NCBI GenBank assembly: GCA_963205115.1
Contig: CAUJHV010000063.1
Coordinates: forward strand, 61,054 to 125,053
From: Pseudomonadota bacterium
Lineage (GTDB): Bacteria; Pseudomonadota; Gammaproteobacteria; Burkholderiales; Burkholderiaceae_C
Length of the DNA: 64,000 nucleotides
Direction: 5' to 3'
Below the pieces are notes generated by a model. It worked only from the letters and a program-made list of their open reading frames with translations, had not been told where the DNA came from and did no database searches. Below are positions 43,419 through 53,255 of the stretch, one piece after another; position 1 is the first letter of the stretch, and every line of letters begins with the position of its first letter. The translations under genes and the position numbers were made by a program.

Positions 43419-44849
43419 TCAGCGCAGCCGTGCGAGCTCGCGCTCGGTGGCGTCGAGCAGGCTGCCGCTGGAGCCCGCCGCGCGCAATTCGCGCGCCAGG
43501 CTGTCCAGCGAGGCGCGCGCCGCGCTGCGTTCGCCCGCACGAGCCTGCAGCGTGGCCAGCCCGAATCGCCACAGCAGGCGCCGGTCTTCGGGCACGGTGG
43601 CGGGCGGAAACAGCCACTGGTAGGTCTGCAGCAGGTCGGTCGGCGGCACGGCGGCCATCAGACCCGTGCGCGAGCCATCGTTCAGCCAGTTGGTGGAGAA
43701 CACGCGGCTCCACAGCCGGTCGCGGTGGATGTCGAGCAGCTTCTCGTTGCCGCGGCGCATGTCGTCGGCCACTGTCAGCGCAAAGGCCTGCAGGTCGTCG
43801 GAGCCGCCGACGCTGCCGCCCAGTTGCAGACCGCGGACATACAGCGTGTTTCGCCCCGATGCCAGCGCCTTCGAAAAGTGTGCCCGGGCCTCCGTGAGGC
43901 CGCTGCTGCGGTCGAGCAACTGGCGTCCCCACATGGCATGCGCGTAGACGTTGTCGGCCTCGTCGGCGAGCGCGCGTTTCCAGTGCGACACGGGGTCCAC
44001 ACCCGGCGTGCCGTCACGCCCGCGCAGGTATTCGCCCCAGCCCAGGTGCGCGCGCAGGTCGGCGGCGCGCCGTCCGGTGCTGCGTGCCAGGCCTTGCAGC
44101 AGCACCGGTTGTGCCAGCGCCACCTGTTCGCCAAAGGTGCTCTTGCCGCTGATGGCGCGCATTTCGCGCAGCCAGAGCATGGCGCAGTCCTCGCGCAGAT
44201 CCAGCACGGCGGGCAATGGCGGCTTGCTGCGTTCGGCCAGCTGGTCCAGGCGTGCCAGCGCCGCCGCGTGGCCGGCGCCGATGCAGGTGTCGCGTGTGAC
44301 GCGGGCCTCGGCCAGATCCCGGGCTTCGGCTTCGGCGCGGGCGCGCTGTTCGGCCTGCGCCTGCTGCTGCCGCTGCAGTGCCACACCCGCCACCGCCGCA
44401 ACCACCAGCGCGACGCCGCCGACGATCACCCAGCGCCGCCAGGCCGGCTGGGGATCGGGCCCCAGCCGCGCGACCGCGGCCACCGTGTCGGCCACCGGCT
44501 CGCCCTGCGGCTGCAGCAGCGTCACGGTGCTCAGGTAGGGCGGCAGGTCGGCGATGGGTGTCGGCGCCAGCATCACCGGCAGCACATGGCCGGAAGGCCG
44601 CGGCCAGCGCTGCCGGGCCAGATCCAGTTCGGTCAGGGCATAGCTGCCGGGGCGCACCGACTCCGGCGTGACGAGGAAGACCATCGCATCGGCCTGGGCC
44701 ACGCCCTCGCGCAGCCTCGCATGGAAGGCCTCGCCGGGGTCGAGATCGTGCCGGTCGAAGAAGACCTCGTGTCCCTCGGCTTCGAGCGCCAGCGCCAGGC
44801 GTTCGGCCAGAGGCCGCTGGACGCTGGGGTATGACAGGAAGAGGCGCAC
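43419..44849 (-). CDS. TIR-domain protein with central TM helix and C-terminal TPR-like/alpha-helical region
   Basis: MRLFLSYPSVQRPLAERLALALEAEGHEVFFDRHDLDPGEAFHARLREGVAQADAMVFLVTPESVRPGSYALTELDLA (TIR_2-like, Glu in the position of the TIR catalytic Glu), then WVIVGGVALVVAAVAGVAL TM. Confidence 0.83.
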   Translation of the reverse strand: MRLFLSYPSVQRPLAERLALALEAEGHEVFFDRHDLDPGEAFHARLREGVAQADAMVFLVTPESVRPGSYALTELDLARQRWPRPSGHVLPVMLAPTPIADLPPYLSTVTLLQPQGEPVADTVAAVARLGPDPQPAWRRWVIVGGVALVVAAVAGVALQRQQQAQAEQRARAEAEARDLAEARVTRDTCIGAGHAAALARLDQLAERSKPPLPAVLDLREDCAMLWLREMRAISGKSTFGEQVALAQPVLLQGLARSTGRRAADLRAHLGWGEYLRGRDGTPGVDPVSHWKRALADEADNVYAHAMWGRQLLDRSSGLTEARAHFSKALASGRNTLYVRGLQLGGSVGGSDDLQAFALTVADDMRRGNEKLLDIHRDRLWSRVFSTNWLNDGSRTGLMAAVPPTDLLQTYQWLFPPATVPEDRRLLWRFGLATLQARAGERSAARASLDSLARELRAAGSSGSLLDATERELARLR

Positions 44850-44873
44850 GGCCGTGCCCGAGCTGGGGCGGTT

Positions 44874-45932
44874 TCAGTCCGCCTTCAGGTTGATGCGCCG
44901 CGCCACGGCGCCCCAGGTGGACGAATCGCGGTTCAGCCGCGCCGCGGTGTCGGCGACGCTGGCGGTCACCACGTCCTGGTCGACCTGGCGCAGGCGCTCG
45001 ACCACGTCGGGCTGGCGCAGCGCGGCGGTCGCCGCCGCATGCATGGCATCGATGATGGGCTTGGGCGTGCCCTTGGGCGCAAAAAGCACCAGCGCGAAGC
45101 TGGCGTCGAACTGCGCCAGCCCGGCCACGCCGCCCGGCACGGTAGCGGCCGATTCGGCGACGGTCGGCACGTCGGGCAGCAGGGCCGAGCGCCGTGCGCC
45201 CGACACCGCCAGCGCCACGAGCCTGCCCGTGCGCACCTGGGGCAGCACGGTGGGGCCGGCCAGGAAGCCGCAATCGACCTGGCCGCCCATGACGTCCTGC
45301 ATGGCTGGGGCAGGGCCCTTGTAGGGCACGTGGTCCATCTCGATGCCGGCGGCGGCCATGAAGAGCTCGGTGGTGAGATGGCCGGGCGAGCCGGCACCGC
45401 CGGACGCGTAGGTCATGCGCTTGTCCTTGGCGCGCCGCAGCAGCTCGGCCACGCTCTTCAGGCCCAGGCCGGGGTGGCACACCAGGGTCTGCGAGAACGT
45501 GGTGGCGCGCATCACGGGCTGCAGATCATCCGGCTTGAAGGGCATGCGCGCATAGACGTGCGGGTTGACGGTGACCAGCGTGTCCGTGGTCCACAGCCAG
45601 GTGTAGCCGTCGGGCGCTGCGCGCGCGGCTTCGCCCGCGCCCAGGTTGCCGGCGGCGCCGGGTTTGTTGTCGATGACCAGCGGTTGTTTGAGCGAGAGCT
45701 GCAAACGCTCGCTGGCGCCGCGCAGCACGAGTTCGCTGGGCCCGCCGGGCGGCAAGGGGACGATGATGCGGATAGGCTTGTCGGGCCAGGTGCCTGGCGT
45801 CTGGGCGGCGGCGGGCCCGCTGAGTGCGGCGCCGATCAGGCCCAGGGCGATCAGGCTGGCAGCGGCCCGTGCGCGCCGTGCAGCGTGCGTGGCGTCGGTC
45901 TTGTCGATCCCGGTGGGGATGTCGCGTGTCAT
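44874..45932 (-). CDS. Bug/TctC family tripartite tricarboxylate transporter substrate-binding protein
   Basis: WPDKPIRIIVPLPPGGPSELVLR...DNKPGAAGNLGAGEAARAAPDGYTWLW...PYKGPAPAMQDVMGGQVDCGF. Confidence 0.93.
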   Translation of the reverse strand: MTRDIPTGIDKTDATHAARRARAAASLIALGLIGAALSGPAAAQTPGTWPDKPIRIIVPLPPGGPSELVLRGASERLQLSLKQPLVIDNKPGAAGNLGAGEAARAAPDGYTWLWTTDTLVTVNPHVYARMPFKPDDLQPVMRATTFSQTLVCHPGLGLKSVAELLRRAKDKRMTYASGGAGSPGHLTTELFMAAAGIEMDHVPYKGPAPAMQDVMGGQVDCGFLAGPTVLPQVRTGRLVALAVSGARRSALLPDVPTVAESAATVPGGVAGLAQFDASFALVLFAPKGTPKPIIDAMHAAATAALRQPDVVERLRQVDQDVVTASVADTAARLNRDSSTWGAVARRINLKAD

Positions 45933-46044
45933 GCGCAGGTCTTTCCTGTCGTGGTCGAAGGGGCCGTCGGCCGGTCGGTACCGGATCATGGCGGCTGCGT
46001 GCGGGATGTGGGCGGGATGAGTGCGCGATGTGGGCGTGGAGCCA

Positions 46045-47349
46045 TCAGCGCGACGGCATGTCCTTGGCCCCATAGCCCAGGCTCACGGTCGCATCGGCCG
46101 GAATGGGCGGCATCGTCGCGTCCCAGGCCTCCCACGCGGCGCGCATCGCGGCCAGGCGCTCGGGCTCGCGCGGGGCGCGGTTGGCACGTTCGCGCTCGTC
46201 GGCGTCGATGTCGAAGAGGTAGTCGTGGCCGTCCACGCGCAGGTATTTCCAGCGGCCGTGGCGCATCGCGCGCTGGCCGCGGTGGTTCATGCGCCAGTGC
46301 ATCACGCGTTCGAATTCCGGGCCGCCGCGCAGCAGGCCTTGCAGCGAGACCCCGTCCAGCGGGTGCGTGGGCGCGGCCGGCACGCCGGCCAGGTCCAGGA
46401 TCGTGGCCGACCAGTCCATCGTCAGGCAGTGCTGCGGGGTCACGCGCCTGGGTGCGATGCCACGCGGCCAGCGCGCGACCCAGGGCACGCGGATGCCGCC
46501 TTCGGTGAGGTCCATCTTGCCGCCCACCAGCGGCCAGTTGTCGCTGAAGCGCTCGCCGCCGTTGTCGCTGGTGAAGATCACCAGGGTGTCGTCGGCCACG
46601 CCCAGGCGTTCCAGCGTGGCCATGATGCGGCCGATGCCTTCGTCCATGTGGTGGATCATGCGGCGGTAGGTGTGGATGTCGCCGCCGTGCAGGTGGAAGA
46701 TGTTGCTCTTGACCTCTTCGGCCACGTGCGCGTCGTCGCGGGTCTCCCAGGGCCAGTGCGGCGCGGTGTAGTGCAGGCTCAGGAAAAACGGCTTCCCGCC
46801 TGGCGCGACCCGGTCGATCCAGTCGATCGCGCGGGCGCTGATCAGGTCGGTGAGGTAGCCGATGTCGTGCACCTCCTCCTCGCCGTCGAAGAGGTCGTGC
46901 ACGCCTGAGCTGGCGCAGTGGGTGAAGTAGTCGACGCCGCCCGACATCGGGCCGTAGAAACTTTCGTAGCCGGATTTCAGCGGGCTGAAATGCGGCGGGT
47001 AGCCCAGGTGCCACTTGCCCACCAGTGCGGTGCGCCAGCCGGCGTCGCGCAGCAGCGAGGGCAGGGTGGGCACCTCGGGCGGCAGGCCCAGCGTGCTGCT
47101 GCCGCGCGTGCGGCTGTTGATGGGTTCTTCGGCCGCGCCGCGCAGCCGGTACTGGTAGCGCGCGGTCATCAGCGCAAATCGCGTGGGCGAACACACGGGC
47201 GAATTCGAATAACCCTGCGTGAAGCGGATGCCCTGCTCGGCCAGCCGGTCGATGACCGGTGACACCGCGCCGAAAGCCGCCGGCCGGCCGCCGTAGCAGC
47301 CCAGGTCGGCATAGCCGAGGTCGTCGGACACGATGAAGATGACGTTCAT
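46045..47349 (-). CDS. Cys-type sulfatase
   Basis: MNVIFIVSDDLGYADLGCYGG...SNSPVCSPTRFALMTARYQYR (CxPxR formylglycine motif); no signal peptide seen. Confidence 0.92.
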   Translation of the reverse strand: MNVIFIVSDDLGYADLGCYGGRPAAFGAVSPVIDRLAEQGIRFTQGYSNSPVCSPTRFALMTARYQYRLRGAAEEPINSRTRGSSTLGLPPEVPTLPSLLRDAGWRTALVGKWHLGYPPHFSPLKSGYESFYGPMSGGVDYFTHCASSGVHDLFDGEEEVHDIGYLTDLISARAIDWIDRVAPGGKPFFLSLHYTAPHWPWETRDDAHVAEEVKSNIFHLHGGDIHTYRRMIHHMDEGIGRIMATLERLGVADDTLVIFTSDNGGERFSDNWPLVGGKMDLTEGGIRVPWVARWPRGIAPRRVTPQHCLTMDWSATILDLAGVPAAPTHPLDGVSLQGLLRGGPEFERVMHWRMNHRGQRAMRHGRWKYLRVDGHDYLFDIDADERERANRAPREPERLAAMRAAWEAWDATMPPIPADATVSLGYGAKDMPSR

Positions 47350-47397
47350 GTCGAGGGCTCCGCGGTGGCGTGCAGCGTGTGTGGGTGGCTCAGGGCT

Positions 47398-48366
47398 TCA
47401 GTCTTCCGGCGTGAAGCCCGAGGCCTTGACCACGGGCCCCCACATCGCCGTTTCGCGCGCCTGCTGGGCTTGAAGTTCCGCCGTGGAACTGGGCGCGGGC
47501 ACCAGGCCGAGCTTGGCCAGGCGCTCCTTCGCGCCGGGCGTGGCCAGCATGCCGTGCACGGCGCCGCGTATGCGGTCCAGCGCCGCCGCGGGCGTGGCGG
47601 CCGGGGCATAGAGGGCAAACCACAGCGGCAATTCCAGATCGATGCCGGCTTCCTTGAAGGTGGGCACGCCGTCGACAAACACCGAGCGCGTGCTGCCGGT
47701 GGTGGCGATGATGCGCACGCGGCCGGCCTTGTGCAGTTCCAGCGCCTCGGTCACGGGGCTCACCGTGGCCGCCAGCGCGCCGCCGGCCAGATCGTTCAAG
47801 GACAGGGCGGAACCGCGATAGGGCACGTGTGTCATGGGCTGGCCCAGCGCCCGCGCGATGGACACGCCCAGCAGGTGCGGCAGCGTGCCGGCACCGGGCG
47901 AGCCGAAGTTGGCCTGCGCGCCGGCCGTCTTGAGCCACTGGGTGAAGCCTTGCAGATCCTTGGCCGGCACCAGCGGGCCGATGGTCAACGCATAGTCGCC
48001 CGCCGCCAGGCGCGTGACGGGCACGAAGTCCCGCACCGGGTCGAAGCGCAGGCCCCGAAAGACATGCGGGAACAGCGTCATCGGGCCGTGCGGGGCGACC
48101 AGCAGGGTGTCGCCATCGGGCGCCGCGGCCTTGACCTGTTCGACAGCCAGCCGGCCGGCGGCGCCGGTCCGGTTTTCCACCACGGCCGTGCGCCCACCGG
48201 GGCCAGCCTGCAGCGCCTCGGCCACCATGCGCGCCAGGGCGTCCACGCTGCCGCCGGGGGCGAAGCCCACCAGCACGCGCGCGGAAGTGGTCTGGGCCCG
48301 CAAGGCCGCGCTGGACAGCGCCAGCGGCGCCAGGGCCAGCAAGGGAAGAGCGTCTCTGCGCCGCAT
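47398..48366 (-). CDS. Bug/TctC family substrate-binding protein
   Basis: MRRRDALPLLALAPLALSSAALRAQTTSARVLVGFAPGGSVDALARMVAEAL...VENRTGAAGRLAVEQVKAAAPDGDTLLV. Confidence 0.92.
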   Translation of the reverse strand: MRRRDALPLLALAPLALSSAALRAQTTSARVLVGFAPGGSVDALARMVAEALQAGPGGRTAVVENRTGAAGRLAVEQVKAAAPDGDTLLVAPHGPMTLFPHVFRGLRFDPVRDFVPVTRLAAGDYALTIGPLVPAKDLQGFTQWLKTAGAQANFGSPGAGTLPHLLGVSIARALGQPMTHVPYRGSALSLNDLAGGALAATVSPVTEALELHKAGRVRIIATTGSTRSVFVDGVPTFKEAGIDLELPLWFALYAPAATPAAALDRIRGAVHGMLATPGAKERLAKLGLVPAPSSTAELQAQQARETAMWGPVVKASGFTPED

Positions 48367-48473
48367 GGTGTGTCTCCTGATCGGGGTGCGCCTGTGGACT
48401 GTGGGGCGCCACGCGCAGGTGCGCATCGTAAGGGCGAAGGGCGGAGAAGCGCTGCCGACACGGGCGGGCCGAC

Positions 48474-48549
48474 CCTGCCGCAAACCCTGCTGCACCAGCC
48501 TGCGGCAAGACCCGGCCGATGCACCCTGCCGTAAGACCCGAGCGACCCG
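48474..48549. repeat. Three degenerate 25/26-bp direct repeats upstream of glpK
   Basis: cctgccgcaaaccctg (48474), cctgcggcaagacccg (48499), cctgccgtaagacccg (48525). Confidence 0.6.
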
Positions 48550-48591
48550 GCGCACGCGCGCAGGTAGATTCGAGGTCGCAGGAGCGCCCCC

Positions 48592-50082
<1,491 letters not shown>

Positions 50083-50333
50083 GCCGCCCGGCCCGTCGCG
50101 GCCAACCGCAGCGTGCCCCTGTTGCCGGTTGTCTGCGGCAACGCTCCGGATCCGGCGACAATAAGCGGGTAAACCCGGATATGGCACTGCGCCACCGGCC
50201 TCGGTGCGCGCCGGGCCGGTCAGCGTGCCGTCCGGGCCAGCAGCCCCGGTCAAGGCACGTAGACCGCGGCCGATGCGGGTGCTGTGGGGTCACGATTCGT
50301 CGGTCCTCGCGAGCCCGCCGGACCGCAGCTGGC

Positions 50334-50352
50334 GCATACCTGCCAGGTATGC
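50334..50352. promoter_or_regulatory. Inverted repeat GCATACCT-gcc-AGGTATGC upstream of CoA-transferase/GNAT gene
   Basis: Perfect 8-bp arms with 3-bp spacer, 81 bp before the ATG at 50433. Confidence 0.45.
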
Positions 50353-50432
50353 GGCTTGCTTGATTGACCGGATTTCCCGTACGGAGACTGCACATCGGGC
50401 GACCGGTGCGCGGGACCGTGCCCGAAGCCATC

Positions 50433-52472
50433 ATGAATCTGACCACACCGACTTCCTTCGACCACGCGCTCGACATCGTGGCGCACCGCCTGGCGGCCGT
50501 CGCCGCCAACGGCCGCCGGCCCGTGTGTTACCTGCCCGGCAACGCCGGCCGCATCGATGCGGTCGAGCGCTGGATCTTCGAGCAGCCCGAACGGCTTCGC
50601 GGCGTGGACATCTTCCAGGTGCTGGCGCTCGGGCCTGCCGCAGGCTGGCGCCGCGCCGTGATGGGGGGCGTGGGGATCGTCACGCCCTTCATCGGGCCGG
50701 GTGTGCGCGGCTTGGTCAATGCCGGGCTGGCGCGCAACATTCGCGCGAACCTCTCGCAGGTTCCGCGGCTGTTCGAAGGCCGCTGGCGCCCCGACGTCGC
50801 CTTTGCGCACACCTCGCCGCCGGATGCGCAGGGCCGCGTCACGCTGGGCCTGAACGCCGGCATCGACTACGCACCCATCCGGCAGGCCGCGTTCAGGGTG
50901 GCTTTCGTCAACGCGCGCATGCCGCGCTGGCACATCGACACCCTCACCGATACGGCCACCGGCCAGCAGGTGCAGACCGGCTGTGCCATGCACCTGGCCG
51001 ACTTCGACCTGGTCGTGCAGATCGATGAGGCGTTGCTGGAGCACCCCATGGCGCCCGTGTCGCCGCTGCATGAGTCCCAGACCGGCGACATCGCCCACGG
51101 CATTGTCGGCGTGCTGGCCCGCGAGTCACGCGGGCCGCGTGCCAGCACCAGGGCGCTGCCGCACACGCTGCAACTGGGCATCGGCAAGATCCCGAACGCC
51201 GTGGCGCACCATCTGGTGGCGCGCGGCATCTCGGTGCGCAGCATCTGGTCGGAGCTGTTTTCCGACGGTGTGCTGTCGCTCTACCGCGCAGGGTTGATCC
51301 GAGAGACGCAGGGGCCTGCGCTGCGCCAGCGCATCGTCGTGGGTTTCGTGCTCGGCAGCCTGGACCTCTACCAGGCGATGGACGACAACCCGGCCTTTGC
51401 CGTGCTGCCGCAGGAACTCGTCAACGACCCGGCGCTGATCAAGCACAACCCGTCGATGGCCAGCATCAACTCCGCACTGGCTGTGAGTCTGAGCGGCGAG
51501 GTCTGCGCCGCGACCATCGACACGCGCTACTACTCCGATGTGGGCGGCCAGTTCGACTTTGCGCTGGGCGCCTCCTGGTCGCAGGGCGGCGTGGCGATCA
51601 TTGCGCTGCCCAGCGTGGTGCAGCGTGAGGATCGCAGCCTGCACAGCAAGATCGTGGCGCTGCACGGCGAAGGCGCGCACCACACGATCGGAGCGGACCT
51701 GCCCGTGGTGGTGGTGACCGAACACGGCGTCGCTGACCTGCGGCATCTGAACGATCCCGAGCGTGTCGAGGCGATGCTCGGCGTGGTGCACCCGGACTGG
51801 CGCGAGCAGCTGGAAAAGGAGGCACGCGCGCTGCCGTCGATGCAGGGTGTAGGCTCGATTCCGGCGCGACTGATCGAACTGCAGGACGGCCGGCATGCCG
51901 TGGCGCGTGCCGCGACACGCGCCGACATCGAGGGCATCGGCGACTACATCGTGCGCCTGAGCCAGGACGATCGCCATACGCGCTACATGGGCACCGTGAC
52001 GGCGGACTTCCTGACCGCGCGCGAGCGCCTGCAACGCCTGTACGACCAGACGCTGGACTACCGCGACCACGCGGCCTTCATCGTCGAGTTGGAGGATGAG
52101 ATCATCGGCGTGGCACACGCCTTCCGCATCGGTGAAGAGGACGACTACGAAGTCTCCTTCTCGCGCCGCAGCGACCTGCGCGGCCAGGGTATCGGGCGGC
52201 ACCTGATGCAGATGCTGATCGCGTGGGGTGCCGGTTGCGCGGCCACGTTCCGCGCCACCACCTTCCGCCACGAGAACCCGCGCATGCGCGCGCTGTTCGA
52301 CCGTTTTGGCTTCGAAGCCCAGGCCGATCCCGACGATCCGCGTGCGGTCATCTACAGCGCACGGCTGGACGGTCTGGTCGCAGCCAGCCGGCGCGTCATG
52401 GCCGCGCCGCCGCAGCGGCCGGCGGCCACGCCCGACGCCGCGGGGCAGGCAGTCGAACCGGTCCCCACTTGA
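50433..52472 (+). CDS. Acetyl-CoA hydrolase/transferase domain fused to C-terminal GNAT acetyltransferase
   Basis: N-terminal CoA-transferase family pattern (HTSPPDAQGRVTLGLN, IGKIPNAVAHHL, VVVVTEHGVADLRHL) followed by GNAT domain (DLRGQGIGRHLMQMLIAWG). Confidence 0.88.
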   Translation: MNLTTPTSFDHALDIVAHRLAAVAANGRRPVCYLPGNAGRIDAVERWIFEQPERLRGVDIFQVLALGPAAGWRRAVMGGVGIVTPFIGPGVRGLVNAGLARNIRANLSQVPRLFEGRWRPDVAFAHTSPPDAQGRVTLGLNAGIDYAPIRQAAFRVAFVNARMPRWHIDTLTDTATGQQVQTGCAMHLADFDLVVQIDEALLEHPMAPVSPLHESQTGDIAHGIVGVLARESRGPRASTRALPHTLQLGIGKIPNAVAHHLVARGISVRSIWSELFSDGVLSLYRAGLIRETQGPALRQRIVVGFVLGSLDLYQAMDDNPAFAVLPQELVNDPALIKHNPSMASINSALAVSLSGEVCAATIDTRYYSDVGGQFDFALGASWSQGGVAIIALPSVVQREDRSLHSKIVALHGEGAHHTIGADLPVVVVTEHGVADLRHLNDPERVEAMLGVVHPDWREQLEKEARALPSMQGVGSIPARLIELQDGRHAVARAATRADIEGIGDYIVRLSQDDRHTRYMGTVTADFLTARERLQRLYDQTLDYRDHAAFIVELEDEIIGVAHAFRIGEEDDYEVSFSRRSDLRGQGIGRHLMQMLIAWGAGCAATFRATTFRHENPRMRALFDRFGFEAQADPDDPRAVIYSARLDGLVAASRRVMAAPPQRPAATPDAAGQAVEPVPT

Positions 52473-52549
52473 GCTCGGCCGGCCGGCGCACCTCGTGGCA
52501 CCGCGCCGGCGATTCGTGGCCGCCGCGCCGCGTCGGCCCGACGGCCGGG

Positions 52550-52563
52550 CTGATGCAGATCAA
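52550..52563. promoter_or_regulatory. FNR/Anr-like box CTGATGCAGATCAA
   Basis: Matches TTGAT-N4-ATCAA at 9 of 10 specified positions; 139 bp upstream of the cytochrome c ATG. Confidence 0.5.
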
Positions 52564-52701
52564 CTGCCCCGCAGCGTGTCGGTCAAACACCTGTTCAGCC
52601 GCAGGGCCTTCCAGTACGCTTTGCCTGCACGCCATTCGGGCCGTCGCACCCCCCAGTGCCGACGATCCGAAGGTTTCCTGCGGCTCAACCCAGAGGACAC
52701 G

Positions 52702-53070
52702 ATGAACGCACGCTTGATTTCCCGCATTTCAGCGATCACGCTGGCCGCCGGCGCCCTGATCGGCCTTGGCGTCCCTGCGCAGGCGGCCCCTGACGCCGAA
52801 GCGGCCCAGGCCGTGCTGAAAAAGAACGACTGCGGCAAGTGCCACTCGCTGGACAAGGACAAGAAGGGACCGTCGCTGAAGAAGATCGCCGCGAAGTACA
52901 AGGGCAAGCCCGACGGCGAAGAAAAGACCATCAAGAACATGACCACCGGCCTGAAGGTCAAGCTCGACGACGGCACCGAGGAGGAGCACAAGGTCATCAA
53001 GCTCGACCCGAAAAAGGCCGACGAGATGGCGCAGATCAAGAACATCGCGGAATACATCCTCACGCGCTGA
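52702..53070 (+). CDS. Small monoheme class I cytochrome c
   Basis: Signal peptide MNARLISRISAITLAAGALIGLGVPAQA; CGKCHSLDKDKKGPSLKKIAAKYKGK. Confidence 0.9.
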   Translation: MNARLISRISAITLAAGALIGLGVPAQAAPDAEAAQAVLKKNDCGKCHSLDKDKKGPSLKKIAAKYKGKPDGEEKTIKNMTTGLKVKLDDGTEEEHKVIKLDPKKADEMAQIKNIAEYILTR

Positions 53071-53108
53071 TCGACGCCTGCCCGCGGCGCTCCAGGGGGC
53101 ACGCCCTG

Positions 53109-53134
53109 GGCGCGACGTCGATCGGCGTCGCGCC
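53109..53134. terminator. Hairpin GGCGCGACG-tcgatcgg-CGTCGCGCC downstream of cytochrome c gene
   Basis: Perfect 9-bp stem, 8-nt loop; no U-tract, so terminator or processing/attenuation hairpin. Confidence 0.4.
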
Positions 53135-53255
53135 GGTGGTGGCGTGAGTCCTGCCGGACGCCGCGATCCGCGCTGCAAGCAGCGCCGTCCCCGGACCCCT
53201 GGTGACTTGTCGACCGAGCCGCCAGCCGGTCTTTACTGGACCTGCCGGACGTCCC

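Noticed and set aside
50122-50141. TTGCCG-N8-CGGCAA hairpin as glpK terminator
   Set aside because: Only 6-bp stem, no T-tract; not strong enough to call.
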